Counted from the first letter of the stretch, positions 8,303 to 16,178 are shown. The stretch: 19,369 nucleotides of DNA from CAYXWM01 sp964468805 (GCA_964468805.1 CAYXWM010000049.1:1-19369), one strand, 5' to 3'. Notes: generated from the letters alone by a model not told the origin. Program-made: numbers and translations.

Positions 8303-9562
8303 ATGAAAAACATCAACTCAAAGGTTACCGACAACGTAAATTTTTTTCAAGGAGTAAATCCTGTTAAACTCATCGAGCAATACGGTTCGCCGTTATATGT
8401 TTATAATGAAAGAATCATTCGTTCAAATTGCAGAGAAATGAAAAATCTTGTGGACTATCCGTCTTTCAGGGTGAATTATTCCGCAAAAGCCAACAGCAAT
8501 CTTGCTTTCTTACAAATTGTAAAAGAAGAGGGCTTGGATGTGGATGCTATGTCTCCCGGAGAGCTTTTCATAGAAAGCAAAGCAGGTTTCCAACCGTCAC
8601 AAATTCTGTACATCAGCAATAATGTATCTAAAGAGGAAATGCAATATGCCATAGATATGGGAGTAACCGTAAGCGTTGACTCCGTGGCACAATTAATCCA
8701 ATACGGCGAACTCAATCCCGGCGGAAAAGTAGCTATTCGTTTTAACCCCGGTATAGGTGCCGGTCATTGCGACAAAGTAATTACTGCCGGCAAAAACACA
8801 AAATTTGCCGTAAATCCGGAATATATTCCGGAAGTTAAAGAAATTTTGAAAAAATACAATCTTAAATTGGTAGGTATAAATCAGCACATAGGTTCATTGT
8901 TTATGGAACCGGAAAGTTACGTGGAAGGTGCAAGAAACCTTTTGAGCATAGCCCAAAACTTCGAAGATTTGGATTTTATTGATTTGGGCGGCGGTTTCGG
9001 TATACCTTATCGCAAACAAGAAGACCAAGGCCGTTTGGATTTGAAGGCTCTGGGCTTGCAACTTTCCGAATTTATGCATGATTTCTCCAAAGCCTATGGC
9101 AAACAACTTCTGTTTAAAATAGAGCCGGGCAGATATATTTCCGCCGAAGCCGGCTTGCTCTTGGGTACGGTTCATGCGGTTAAATACAACGGTGACAACA
9201 AATATGTAGGTACTGACTTAGGCTTCAACGTTCTTGCAAGACCGGTTATGTACGATTCACATCACGATATAGAAATCTATCGTCCCAACGATACACCTTC
9301 AGACAAAAACGAAGTTGTTACCGTAGTTGGAAATATTTGCGAAACCGGCGATATTATTGCAAAAAATCGAGAATTGCCCGAAATATTCCAAGGCGACATC
9401 TTGGGCGTTTTGGATGCCGGTGCTTACGGTCACGTTATGAGTTCCAACTACAATAACCGTTTACGTCCTGCGGAAGTATTAATCAGAGAAAACGGAGAAG
9501 TTGTACTTGTACGTTCAAGAGACACTATGGAAGATTTGGCGAAACATTTTATTTCTCTGTAA
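8303..9562 (+). CDS. lysA: Diaminopimelate decarboxylase (LysA)
   Basis: A PLP-dependent, fold-type III (alanine-racemase-like barrel) enzyme that decarboxylates meso-DAP to L-lysine, the last step of lysine synthesis. The 419-residue length is normal. The PLP lysine lies in YSAKAN (K62). H195 is in QHIGS, the glycine motif DLGGGFG is at 227-233, and EPGR at 274-277 binds cofactor phosphate. The active-site cysteine is in CETGD (C346), and the C-terminal DAGAYGHVMSSNYN motif is at 371-384. ATG 8303 is preceded by AGAGGGA, and a good promoter lies just upstream. It is divergent from the dcw genes, so MurE and LysA draw on the same meso-DAP from neighbouring units. An ornithine/arginine decarboxylase paralogue is unlikely given the motifs and size. 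Confidence 0.95.
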   Translation: MKNINSKVTDNVNFFQGVNPVKLIEQYGSPLYVYNERIIRSNCREMKNLVDYPSFRVNYSAKANSNLAFLQIVKEEGLDVDAMSPGELFIESKAGFQPSQILYISNNVSKEEMQYAIDMGVTVSVDSVAQLIQYGELNPGGKVAIRFNPGIGAGHCDKVITAGKNTKFAVNPEYIPEVKEILKKYNLKLVGINQHIGSLFMEPESYVEGARNLLSIAQNFEDLDFIDLGGGFGIPYRKQEDQGRLDLKALGLQLSEFMHDFSKAYGKQLLFKIEPGRYISAEAGLLLGTVHAVKYNGDNKYVGTDLGFNVLARPVMYDSHHDIEIYRPNDTPSDKNEVVTVVGNICETGDIIAKNRELPEIFQGDILGVLDAGAYGHVMSSNYNNRLRPAEVLIRENGEVVLVRSRDTMEDLAKHFISL

Positions 9563-9594
9563 ATCAGCAAAATCGATTGATATAAAATATGCCG

Positions 9595-9613
9595 TATCCC
9601 AAGTAATGGGATA
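9595..9613 (+). terminator. Short hairpin after lysA, possible weak terminator
   Basis: TATCCCA, loop AGTAA, TGGGATA: a 7-bp stem 33 nt past the lysA stop, followed after four bases by only three T's. Its CCCAAGTAA segment (9598-9606) is repeated at 9681-9689 and is complementary to 9650-9658, so this hairpin and the next can exchange partners. Confidence 0.4.
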
Positions 9614-9649
9614 TGCCTTTACAGCTAATGTATTTTCATAATGCAGTAT

Positions 9650-9689
9650 TTACTTGGGGAGAAAATTTGATTATTTTCTCCCCAAGTAA
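9650..9689. repeat. Perfect 17-bp inverted repeat between lysA and the diguanylate cyclase gene
   Basis: TTACTTGGGGAGAAAAT (9650-9666), a 6-nt loop, then ATTTTCTCCCCAAGTAA (9673-9689): a perfect 17-bp stem. The sequence after it, CGATTTTAT, is a poor T-tract, so it may be a weak terminator for lysA, a processing hairpin or part of a regulatory leader. Confidence 0.8.
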
Positions 9690-9753
9690 CGATTTTATAA
9701 AGGCCTCCGTCCGGGAGCCCTACGGGGATTTCGCCGGGCAATATATGCAATAC

Positions 9754-9798
9754 ATACCGGTTATTTATTATAAATCTTCCCGCATCATTTACCGGTAT
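9754..9798. promoter_or_regulatory. ATACCGGT inverted repeat directly upstream of the diguanylate cyclase
   Basis: ATACCGGT (9754-9761) and ACCGGTAT (9791-9798) form a perfect 8-bp inverted repeat around a 29-nt AT-rich centre. The right arm ends 4 nt before the GGGAGGAA ribosome binding site. It could be a regulator binding site or an mRNA stem affecting initiation. ACCGGT also occurs by chance in coding DNA here, so the motif alone is weak evidence. Confidence 0.4.
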
Positions 9799-9814
9799 CT
9801 TTGGGAGGAATCTT

Positions 9815-12397
9815 ATGCAGTACGATGCTTTTGACTTTTTGCCTTCGGGAGTTGTTGTAATAGATGCCGAGACGGGAAGGTTAATATATGCAAACCGAGC
9901 TCTGTTAAACCTTTTGCAGGTTGAACATCTGGACGAAGAAGCTACATGGTTTCCTTTTGTGGCTGAAGGGGTCATTGATGATATACGTCAAAGTGTATGG
10001 GAACAACTGGCCTATAACGGGGGTTTCAGAATAGAAGTAAATATCAGCCCAAAAGAAGACCTATCCTTATGGATTGTGGCAGAGGGCAACATAGATCGGG
10101 ATACCCCAACTATTATAGTTTCCATATCGGAAATAACAGAGATAAAGCAATTACAGCAGGAACTCAGCCTCAAATCAAAACACCTTGAAATGATAAACGA
10201 GACTGTTCCGGGCGGCATACTGATTATGGAGCATGATCCGTTTTTGACTGTTACTTATGCTAACAACGGTTTCTATGAAATGCTTGGTTATACGAAAGAA
10301 GAATTTACCCAAAAGCTTAAAAACCGTTGCGTGGATTTAATACATCCCGACGATTTATCGCCGACGCTGGAATCTTTGGAAAGGCAAACGGAAATAGGCA
10401 ATAAATTCGAGTTGCAGTTTAGAGTCAGAAAAAAAGATGACGGTATAATTTGGATAAGTTGCTCGGGAATAACCGTGTTTTCCCAAGAAAGATATGACCG
10501 TTTAAATTGTATTATACTTGATATTGATAAAAATATTAAGCTTCTTGATAAGCTGAACAAAGAACAGGAACTCAGCCGAACTATTTTCGACCTATCCGAC
10601 GATATAATCTTTGATTACGATATAATTAACTCCACCGTCAGCCTTTCAGCAAATGTTTCTGCTAAATACAAGGCTCCTTCGTTTTTAACCGATTGTCCCA
10701 AATCCATAATTGATGCCGGGATAATTCATGAGGACGATGTGGAATTGTTTTTGCAGATTGTTGAGGCAATGCGGCTGGGTATATCCAATTTCAAGGGTGA
10801 AATAAGAGTAAAATTAGGGCCTGACCAAATAAGCTGGTTTTCAATAGATTATAAACTTATCTTTGACAACGAATTGTTTCCGGTGAAATCATTGGGGAAA
10901 ATTACCGACGTAACCGCTCAAAGAGGGTTAATAGAAGATCTGCAAATTAAGGCTAAAACAGACCCGCTCACTAAAGTTTACAACAAAGAAGCCACCAACG
11001 AACTCATAAAAAAATCGCTTATTCAAAATTTCAATGTTAAAGCAGCTTTATTTGTAATAGATATAGATAACTTTAAAGGCGTAAATGATAATCTTGGTCA
11101 TCAATTCGGAGATTCCGTCTTAAAAATTATAGCCGACAATATAAAAAATGAATTCAGAGAAAACGATATAGTGGGAAGAATAGGCGGCGATGAATTTGTG
11201 GTATTCATCAAAAGGATTCCCTCTATAGATGTAGTAACCCAAAAAGCAATAGCCCTTACCAATGCATTTCGAAGAACTTACTGCGGAGAAAAAAACGATT
11301 ACAAAATATCCGGCAGTATAGGAATATCCATATACCCTCAAGACGGCACAAGCTTCGAAGAACTCTTTAAACACGCCGACTTGGCACTGTACGAATCAAA
11401 AAAACGAGGCAAAGATTGTTACAGCTTTTACGATGAAAGCCTATCCAACAAAAACAGTTCAGACACAAATCTTATGCTCTACGATGAGCGTCAAATTGCA
11501 AATTACTATAAAGATGACTTAATATACAATATTTTTGAAATGCTCTACGAAACCCAAGACCTATATACCACTATTAACATGGTTTTGGAGATAGTAGGCA
11601 AGCAATACGGCGTGGACAGATGTTATATATTCGAAAAATCCGAAAACGGGCTGTTCTACAGCAATACTTTTGAATGGTGCAATCAAGGAACTCAACCCTT
11701 AATCGACAAACTTCAAAATCTACCCGAAAGCTTGTTCCAAGGTCTTTTCTCACTGTATAGCACCGAAGGAATTTATTTTTCCAACCGAACAGAGGACTTC
11801 CAAAATATAGAATTGTATAGCCGTTTCCCAAAAGAAAATTTGCAATCTTTCTTACACTGTGCATTACTGAATAACGGCAAGGTTACCGGGTTCATAGGTT
11901 ATCATGACTGCAAAAATCAAAGAATCTGGTCTATAGAAGAAATCTCCACGCTTTCCTATATTGCAAAAATTCTTTCTATTTTCCTGGTAAAGAAAAATAT
12001 GTTCCAAGAACTTATAGCATCATTTAAAAATATGAAAACCATGCTGGACAACATGAAGTCATATATTTATGTTATAGATGAAAACACCCATGAAACTCTG
12101 TATGTTAATAAGGAATTGGCTAAACTGTTCCGGGAAGATTTCTTGGGTAACAAATGTCACTTAATTGCCTTCAGTCGCAACGAACCGTGCAAAAACTGCC
12201 CCAAAAACAAACTTACAGGCGGGCTGCTCTCCCATACAACCGAAGCTTACAATCCCTACTTAAAAATCCGGTCTTTAACCACAGCCTCAAGAATCATCTG
12301 GACAGGCGGAATCCCTGCTATACTTATATCCTGTATAGACATAACCGCATACAAAACCAAAGACGAAGACAAAGCGGGCGAAGAAGCAAAAAATTAA
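9815..12397 (+). CDS. Multi-sensor diguanylate cyclase (PAS-PAS-PAS-GGDEF-GAF-PAS)
   Basis: An 860-residue protein predicted to make cyclic di-GMP from GTP in response to bound signals. No membrane segment is visible, so it is probably cytoplasmic. Likely PAS domains lie at about 1-110, 125-245 and 250-370. The GGDEF domain spans about 375-540 with the active-site motif GGDEF intact (457-461), the metal-binding segment DIDNFKGVND (416-425), and a product-inhibition RxxD site (R448-D451) exactly five residues before GGDEF. After it come a GAF-like domain (about 568-727) and a fourth PAS-like domain (about 740-850) with a cysteine pattern (C781, C792, C795; PCKNCP). No EAL or HD-GYP domain is present. 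ATG 9815 has GGGAGGAA 4 nt upstream. It appears monocistronic; the ligands are unknown. The catalytic call is secure, the sensory boundaries approximate. Confidence 0.9.
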   Translation: MQYDAFDFLPSGVVVIDAETGRLIYANRALLNLLQVEHLDEEATWFPFVAEGVIDDIRQSVWEQLAYNGGFRIEVNISPKEDLSLWIVAEGNIDRDTPTIIVSISEITEIKQLQQELSLKSKHLEMINETVPGGILIMEHDPFLTVTYANNGFYEMLGYTKEEFTQKLKNRCVDLIHPDDLSPTLESLERQTEIGNKFELQFRVRKKDDGIIWISCSGITVFSQERYDRLNCIILDIDKNIKLLDKLNKEQELSRTIFDLSDDIIFDYDIINSTVSLSANVSAKYKAPSFLTDCPKSIIDAGIIHEDDVELFLQIVEAMRLGISNFKGEIRVKLGPDQISWFSIDYKLIFDNELFPVKSLGKITDVTAQRGLIEDLQIKAKTDPLTKVYNKEATNELIKKSLIQNFNVKAALFVIDIDNFKGVNDNLGHQFGDSVLKIIADNIKNEFRENDIVGRIGGDEFVVFIKRIPSIDVVTQKAIALTNAFRRTYCGEKNDYKISGSIGISIYPQDGTSFEELFKHADLALYESKKRGKDCYSFYDESLSNKNSSDTNLMLYDERQIANYYKDDLIYNIFEMLYETQDLYTTINMVLEIVGKQYGVDRCYIFEKSENGLFYSNTFEWCNQGTQPLIDKLQNLPESLFQGLFSLYSTEGIYFSNRTEDFQNIELYSRFPKENLQSFLHCALLNNGKVTGFIGYHDCKNQRIWSIEEISTLSYIAKILSIFLVKKNMFQELIASFKNMKTMLDNMKSYIYVIDENTHETLYVNKELAKLFREDFLGNKCHLIAFSRNEPCKNCPKNKLTGGLLSHTTEAYNPYLKIRSLTTASRIIWTGGIPAILISCIDITAYKTKDEDKAGEEAKN

Positions 12398-12448
12398 TAA
12401 CTTGCCTTTACTATAATATAATATGTAAAAATAAAATAGCGGTAAAAA

Positions 12449-12522
12449 ATAAACCTTGGATAGCCCTGCGGTTTGTGGGAATTCTTAATTCATACAAACA
12501 ACCGGGAAAATCCAAGGTTTAT
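12449..12522. terminator. Long layered hairpin, probable bidirectional terminator
   Basis: A 13-bp perfect outer stem (ATAAACCTTGGAT with ATCCAAGGTTTAT) encloses further pairings in order: CCC/GGG, GTTTGT/ACAAAC, and GAATT/AATTC around a 3-nt loop. On the plus strand it is followed by CTAATTTTTATG; on the minus strand directly by TTTTTACC. It lies between the convergent diguanylate cyclase and M24 genes and fits a terminator for both. It is larger than most, so a short mobile palindrome is also possible. Confidence 0.65.
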
Positions 12523-12581
12523 CTAATTTTTATGAAAGTCTAGCTATACTACTGTTATACAGTTATACTTAATTGTATAAG

Positions 12582-12676
12582 GAATCGCAACAAAAGCGAT
12601 TCTTCCTAAACGGTTCGCTCTTGCGTTTTTATGAAAAAATACCCGTCGCTCACCACTAGGAATATACGCTTTTGTT
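12582..12676. repeat. Nested inverted repeats downstream of the M24 gene
   Basis: Two competing pairings. GAATCGC (12582-12588) pairs with GCGATTC (12596-12602) as a small hairpin. AACAAAAGCG (12589-12598) pairs with CGCTTTTGTT (12667-12676), and TTCCTA (12603-12608) with TAGGAA (12657-12662), forming a long stem. The two use the same GCG segment, so they exclude one another. No coding potential is seen in 12398-12681. Confidence 0.6.
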
Positions 12677-12681
12677 ACTAC

Positions 12682-13875
12682 TTAACTAGAAATTAAGTAT
12701 ATATCTTTACAACCGCCGGTTATACACCTACAACCGTCAGAGGTCACCACAAATGTTTCCTCAACTCCTACCATACCTATACCTTCAAGTCCGCATTTTG
12801 GTTCCACGGATATAACCATGTTTTCTTCCAGGGGTTCGTTGAAGCCCTTTGCCAAAACCGGAAACTCGTCTATATGAAGTCCTACTCCGTGCCCCACGAA
12901 TTTTACACTTTCTTCACCGCTGTTCATAAATATATCCCGTAATTCTTCAGGTACTTGGGCAAGAGCTTTTGTGTAAATCTCTGAGGGTATAGCACCGGGT
13001 TTAATTAAGTCCGTAATTTGTTTTTGTATTATCATACATTGTTTGTGAACATTTTGTATTTTTTCTTCCGGAGCGGCACCAAAGGAATACACTTGGGTTT
13101 TGTCCGTATGATAACCTCTTACTCCGAAGCCTATATCCACAAACACCAAGTCGCCCTTTTTCAGCACTCGTTCCCTGCTGCCTATAATAGACACAGCCGG
13201 ATACATACCCTTCATACCGGCAGGTCCGTCAAAAGAGGTAGAGTACAGAGAACTTTCGCCAAAGCCCAATTGTCCCACCACCATTTCTGTTTGGAACATA
13301 TTAAATCGGCTTACTCCCTGATAACCCAATTTTATCATCAGATTATAAATTTCTCCCGTAAGCTCCGCTTCCGTCATACCTTCCTTTAACAGACCGGGAA
13401 TTTCATCAAACAGTTTTTCATGGCATTTTCCGGATTCCTCAATAATTTGCAATTCATAAGGGCTTTTTACGGCTCTAACGCTTTGCATAATTCTGTCTAT
13501 GGGTTTTATTTCCGATAAATTGAAATATTTCTTTAGCCTGTCCAATGCTATTAATGGGAAAATATCCATGTCTATATAGGTTTTGCCCAAATCTTCGGGC
13601 AGACTTTGAAGCATATCCTTATAGCCCGACATTTTTCTCACTATTTCTACGGCGCATTCCGAACAGGCACGTCTGTAGCTTTTTCGTACGAAGTAATAAA
13701 CATAGCCGTTGCGTCTGATAACCAAAACTCCGTCTTGCATGGTGCCTGTTAAATAAAATATGTTAACCCTGCCTATGAGTATTATCGTATCCCAGCTATC
13801 GTCCATAGCCGTCAGTTGAGAAATGAGTTTATTATGCCTTGCAAGAATTTCTTCCTTAGGGGTTGTGTAATTCAA
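12682..13875 (-). CDS. M24-family metallopeptidase (Xaa-Pro aminopeptidase/dipeptidase-like)
   Basis: A cytoplasmic pita-bread-fold peptidase of 397 residues. An N-terminal creatinase-like domain covers about 8-140 and the catalytic domain about 145-385. All five expected metal ligands are visible: D247 (FVDIG), D258 (HTDKT), H329 (VGHGVGLH), E358 (SVEPK) and E372 (GVEETF). These indicate a two-metal active site that would remove N-terminal residues next to proline or split Xaa-Pro dipeptides; the true substrate cannot be told from sequence. The start is TTG, supported by AGGAGG 7 nt upstream and by the absence of an early ATG. The gene stands alone and is convergent with the diguanylate cyclase. 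Its N-terminal half has a local CSEC pair (71-74) that is not a catalytic feature of the family. Confidence 0.9.
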   Translation of the reverse strand: MNYTTPKEEILARHNKLISQLTAMDDSWDTIILIGRVNIFYLTGTMQDGVLVIRRNGYVYYFVRKSYRRACSECAVEIVRKMSGYKDMLQSLPEDLGKTYIDMDIFPLIALDRLKKYFNLSEIKPIDRIMQSVRAVKSPYELQIIEESGKCHEKLFDEIPGLLKEGMTEAELTGEIYNLMIKLGYQGVSRFNMFQTEMVVGQLGFGESSLYSTSFDGPAGMKGMYPAVSIIGSRERVLKKGDLVFVDIGFGVRGYHTDKTQVYSFGAAPEEKIQNVHKQCMIIQKQITDLIKPGAIPSEIYTKALAQVPEELRDIFMNSGEESVKFVGHGVGLHIDEFPVLAKGFNEPLEENMVISVEPKCGLEGIGMVGVEETFVVTSDGCRCITGGCKDIYLISS

Positions 13876-14818
13876 GACTTTTCCTCCTTATACCGGTTTT
13901 AATTTTTATAAAAAAGAATCTTAAAGTATATGTACAAACAAATTGATAACAGTTTACATGAAATTTAAGTTTTAGGCAATATTTATATAAGAGGGATTTA
14001 TCACCCATGGAAACAAATTAATCCGGCGTTTCATAAAGACCGAATAACAGGACGAGAACTCCTTAATTGACATACACTGACAATTTATGCTATGTTTACT
14101 TAAAGAAATTATGTTACTGTACATAGATATATTTATAGGTTGTAATTAGCCCAATTGAAGGTTTTTGCTTTTTTTACACCATAGAACAGCCATAAATATA
14201 TCTCAAAAATCAAGGATTACCGTAAAACGGTTTGGAAGTCAAAATATTTGAATTATATTCTTTATTGCCAAGGTAATAGCAAAATATTACATTGGTCGAC
14301 AGCCCATATCTTATGCATAATAATCCTTGTAATGTCAAATAATAGTCATAAACAATGTAACAATGTTAATCGGGTAAGTGCCTCGATTAAAAAGCATTTG
14401 TACGACGACAGAACGACGTTGCATATAACTGCTTTCTGCTATACACATTGATAAAATTGTTTGGGCACCGGATGTATATTTTTAAAGCCTACGGTCGGAT
14501 TAGGCGGCTGTCTCTTGGGACGGTTCATTCAGCCTTACCAATCCTTATATAACCACAGATATTTTGCATCGTTGCATATATTACGGGAAGTTTGATGAAA
14601 ATATTTTCATGGAGCTAACTTTGATGAAGGATTGATATAAGTGTATCTGTTCCGGCATATATCCCTGCCAAATAAAAAGGTCAGTACGGAAGCATTGTAA
14701 ATATAATTCCGAAACGACATAACATGGCATAATATTCGAATAAAGTATAATTTTTTTATAATTTGCCAAGATTAATTACATTAAGTTCGAAAACATAACA
14801 GCACAAGGAGGAATTTTT
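13876..14818. other. 943-bp non-coding region between the M24 gene and spoVT
   Basis: The largest stretch without a recognisable gene. Frames of about 60-70 codons exist on both strands, but none has a good ribosome binding site or family-like sequence. It contains an orphan promoter (14067-14096) and a TTAATCG/CGATTAA hairpin (14366-14390). It also holds adjacent hairpins GCCTA/TAGGC and GGCTG/CAGCC (14487-14534) and a perfect 16-bp palindrome ATGAAAATATTTTCAT (14595-14610). It may hold a small RNA or decayed DNA; I cannot tell which. Confidence 0.6.
14067..14096 (+). promoter_or_regulatory. Orphan sigma-A type promoter in the gap before spoVT
   Basis: A perfect -35 TTGACA (14067-14072), an 18-bp spacer and -10 TATGTT (14091-14096) with an upstream TGC giving an extended -10. 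A start near 14103 is about 715 nt before spoVT, with no credible ORF in between. It could drive a small RNA or a long spoVT leader. Confidence 0.4.
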
Positions 14819-15364
14819 TTGAAAGCTACCGGCATAGTCAGACGTATAGACGATTTGGGAAGGGTTGTTATTCCGAAGGAGATACGCAGAACTTTACGCA
14901 TCAGAGAAGGAGATCCTCTCGAGATTTTTACCGACAGAGAGGGAGAAATCATATTAAAAAAATATTCTCCCATTGGAGAACTGGGAGCATTCGCAAAGGA
15001 ATATGCTGAAAGTTTGGCTCAAAACAGCGGACATATAACCTGTATAGTAGATAAAGACCAAATCATAGCCGTTTCGGGCGGTGCCAAAAAGGAATTAATC
15101 GAGAAACATATTTCCATGGCATTGGAAAAAGCAATATCTCAACGTAATATGGTTGTAGCCACTCGCGACGAACAAGGCTTCGTTCCCATTCTTGAGGACG
15201 ATGACCATACAATTTACAACCATGAACTTATCGCACCCATTATTTCCGAGGGCGACGTACTCGGTGCGGTTGTATTCCTCTCAACAGACAAGAAAATGGG
15301 CGAACTGGAAACAAAGTTGGCGCAAACTGCCTCCGGATTTTTGGGTAAACAAATGGAACAATGA
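14819..15364 (+). CDS. spoVT: Stage V sporulation transcription regulator SpoVT
   Basis: An AbrB-family DNA-binding protein that adjusts sigma-G-dependent forespore genes. The 181 residues fit the family. The N-terminal swapped-hairpin domain (1-50) carries GIVRRIDDLGRVVIPKEIRR (5-24), nearly identical in pattern to B. subtilis SpoVT. It is followed by a GAF-like sensory domain (about 56-178). The start is TTG, set by AAGGAGG about 7 nt upstream and by the exact start of the conserved MKATG sequence. A CATAATA box (14728-14734) resembles a sigma-G -10, but I see no matching -35. It is followed by a strong intrinsic terminator and appears monocistronic. AbrB paralogues without the C-terminal domain are shorter, so SpoVT is the clear choice. 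Confidence 0.96.
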   Translation: MKATGIVRRIDDLGRVVIPKEIRRTLRIREGDPLEIFTDREGEIILKKYSPIGELGAFAKEYAESLAQNSGHITCIVDKDQIIAVSGGAKKELIEKHISMALEKAISQRNMVVATRDEQGFVPILEDDDHTIYNHELIAPIISEGDVLGAVVFLSTDKKMGELETKLAQTASGFLGKQMEQ

Positions 15365-15453
15365 AAAATCCCGTTTACACAGTCCGTTTTTTCAATACAA
15401 ACGAAAGCCGGGCAAAATTATCGGAACAAACAAAAAATCACAGAGAATGTAAT

Positions 15454-15493
15454 AGCGGATACCTTCAAACGCCGGGTATCCGCTTTTTGTTTT
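15454..15493 (+). terminator. Intrinsic terminator of spoVT
   Basis: AGCGGATACC and GGTATCCGCT form a perfect 10-bp GC-containing stem with an 11-nt loop, followed directly by TTTTTGTTTTG. It begins 90 nt after the spoVT stop. Confidence 0.9.
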
Positions 15494-15552
15494 GTACTTT
15501 GTGATTTTTACTGTTTATTTAATCGGATAAAATATTTAATCTATTTTTTTTA

Positions 15553-15888
15553 TCAACTGAGAAGTTTTAACATCAAAAATGCCAAGGATACACAGCCCAC
15601 AATCAAACCGATATTCAGTATATAGTCTAACGTGGAATTTTTGCTTACCTTTTTTGGCTTGTAGCCGGGTGCAATGTTTATAACGGGTTTATTGTTGCTT
15701 CCCACCAAGGGCGTTATTTTGTTCTTTTGAAGATTTTGCAGGTTAAGATAATTTCCCACGATTTTTTCTGCTTCTTTTACCAAGTCTACAGGCGGTTTTG
15801 TTTCGGGTTTGTTTTTTAAAATAAAAATTATTTGATCATACCACTTGCTTTTATCCCCTTTTATAAGAATTACACGCTCGTTTTTCAT
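15553..15888 (-). CDS. Small tail-anchored hypothetical protein
   Basis: 111 residues with no catalytic motif I recognise. The N-terminal part (1-50) is soluble and charged; the conserved-looking block VILIKGDKSKWYDQIIFIL (6-24) is probably beta-alpha. A polar linker spans about 55-86. The C-terminal 88-110 is a single hydrophobic segment ending two residues after a lysine, so the protein is predicted to be tail-anchored with its bulk in the cytoplasm. The start is secure: GGAGG lies 5 nt before the ATG. The pattern resembles small Clostridia proteins that I recall, from memory only, being annotated as hypothetical or, doubtfully, as translation-initiation-factor-like. It lies between spoVT and spoIIE, with the second hairpin element directly upstream. 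A link to sporulation or to the membrane is conjecture. Confidence 0.82.
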   Translation of the reverse strand: MKNERVILIKGDKSKWYDQIIFILKNKPETKPPVDLVKEAEKIVGNYLNLQNLQKNKITPLVGSNNKPVINIAPGYKPKKVSKNSTLDYILNIGLIVGCVSLAFLMLKLLS

Positions 15889-15911
15889 AAAAGCCTCCTG
15901 TAAATAATTAG

Positions 15912-16015
15912 AATGATTCCATTTTAAACAGAGGACAAAAATAATTTATTTTTTTCCAACGGTTCAAGGGAAAAAAGATTAATTTTGTTCTCCATCTTAT
16001 TTGGAATTAGTATAA
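15912..16015. repeat. MITE-like hairpin element, copy 2
   Basis: 104 bp, differing from 6163-6265 by seven substitutions and one inserted base. The stem is kept despite the changes: GAGGAC pairs with GTTCTC here and with GTCCTT in copy 1, using G-T wobble at different positions. It lies 23 nt upstream of the small tail-anchored gene's ATG, in the same orientation and at nearly the same distance as copy 1 has to pbpB. Confidence 0.85.
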
Positions 16016-16122
16016 ATTCCGAAATGGTTCCTGTTTGATAGTTGAATTTTTGCCCATTATTTACCGGTTCATACCGGGCAAACAAAACTCCGGTAATTTT
16101 TTACAGTACAGTATTTTGACAC

Positions 16123-16158
16123 AAATAAAAAAAGCAGAAACCGGTGATTTCTGCTTTT
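16123..16158 (-). terminator. Intrinsic terminator of spoIIE
   Basis: On the minus strand, AGCAGAAA, a 7-nt loop and TTTCTGCT form an 8-bp stem (more with A-T closing pairs), followed by a run of seven T's. It begins about 20 nt after the spoIIE stop. Confidence 0.88.
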
Positions 16159-16178
16159 GCTGTTATCTCTGAAAATTA

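Noticed and set aside
9690..9760. GC-rich segment before the cyclase as a c-di-GMP riboswitch
   Set aside because: Several 4-5 bp stems are possible, but none of the conserved c-di-GMP-I or -II core segments are present.
8221..9798. ACCGGT as a shared operator upstream of lysA, the cyclase and the M24 gene
   Set aside because: The hexamer is frequent inside coding regions of this window, so its intergenic presence is not informative by itself.
9613..9834. 73-codon plus-strand frame upstream of the diguanylate cyclase
   Set aside because: It runs through the 17-bp hairpin and overlaps the cyclase start out of frame, with no ribosome binding site.
14248..14451. 67-codon plus-strand frame in the gap before spoVT
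   Set aside because: No Shine-Dalgarno sequence and an unusual composition rich in H, C, N and I; it looks like random translation of AT-rich DNA.
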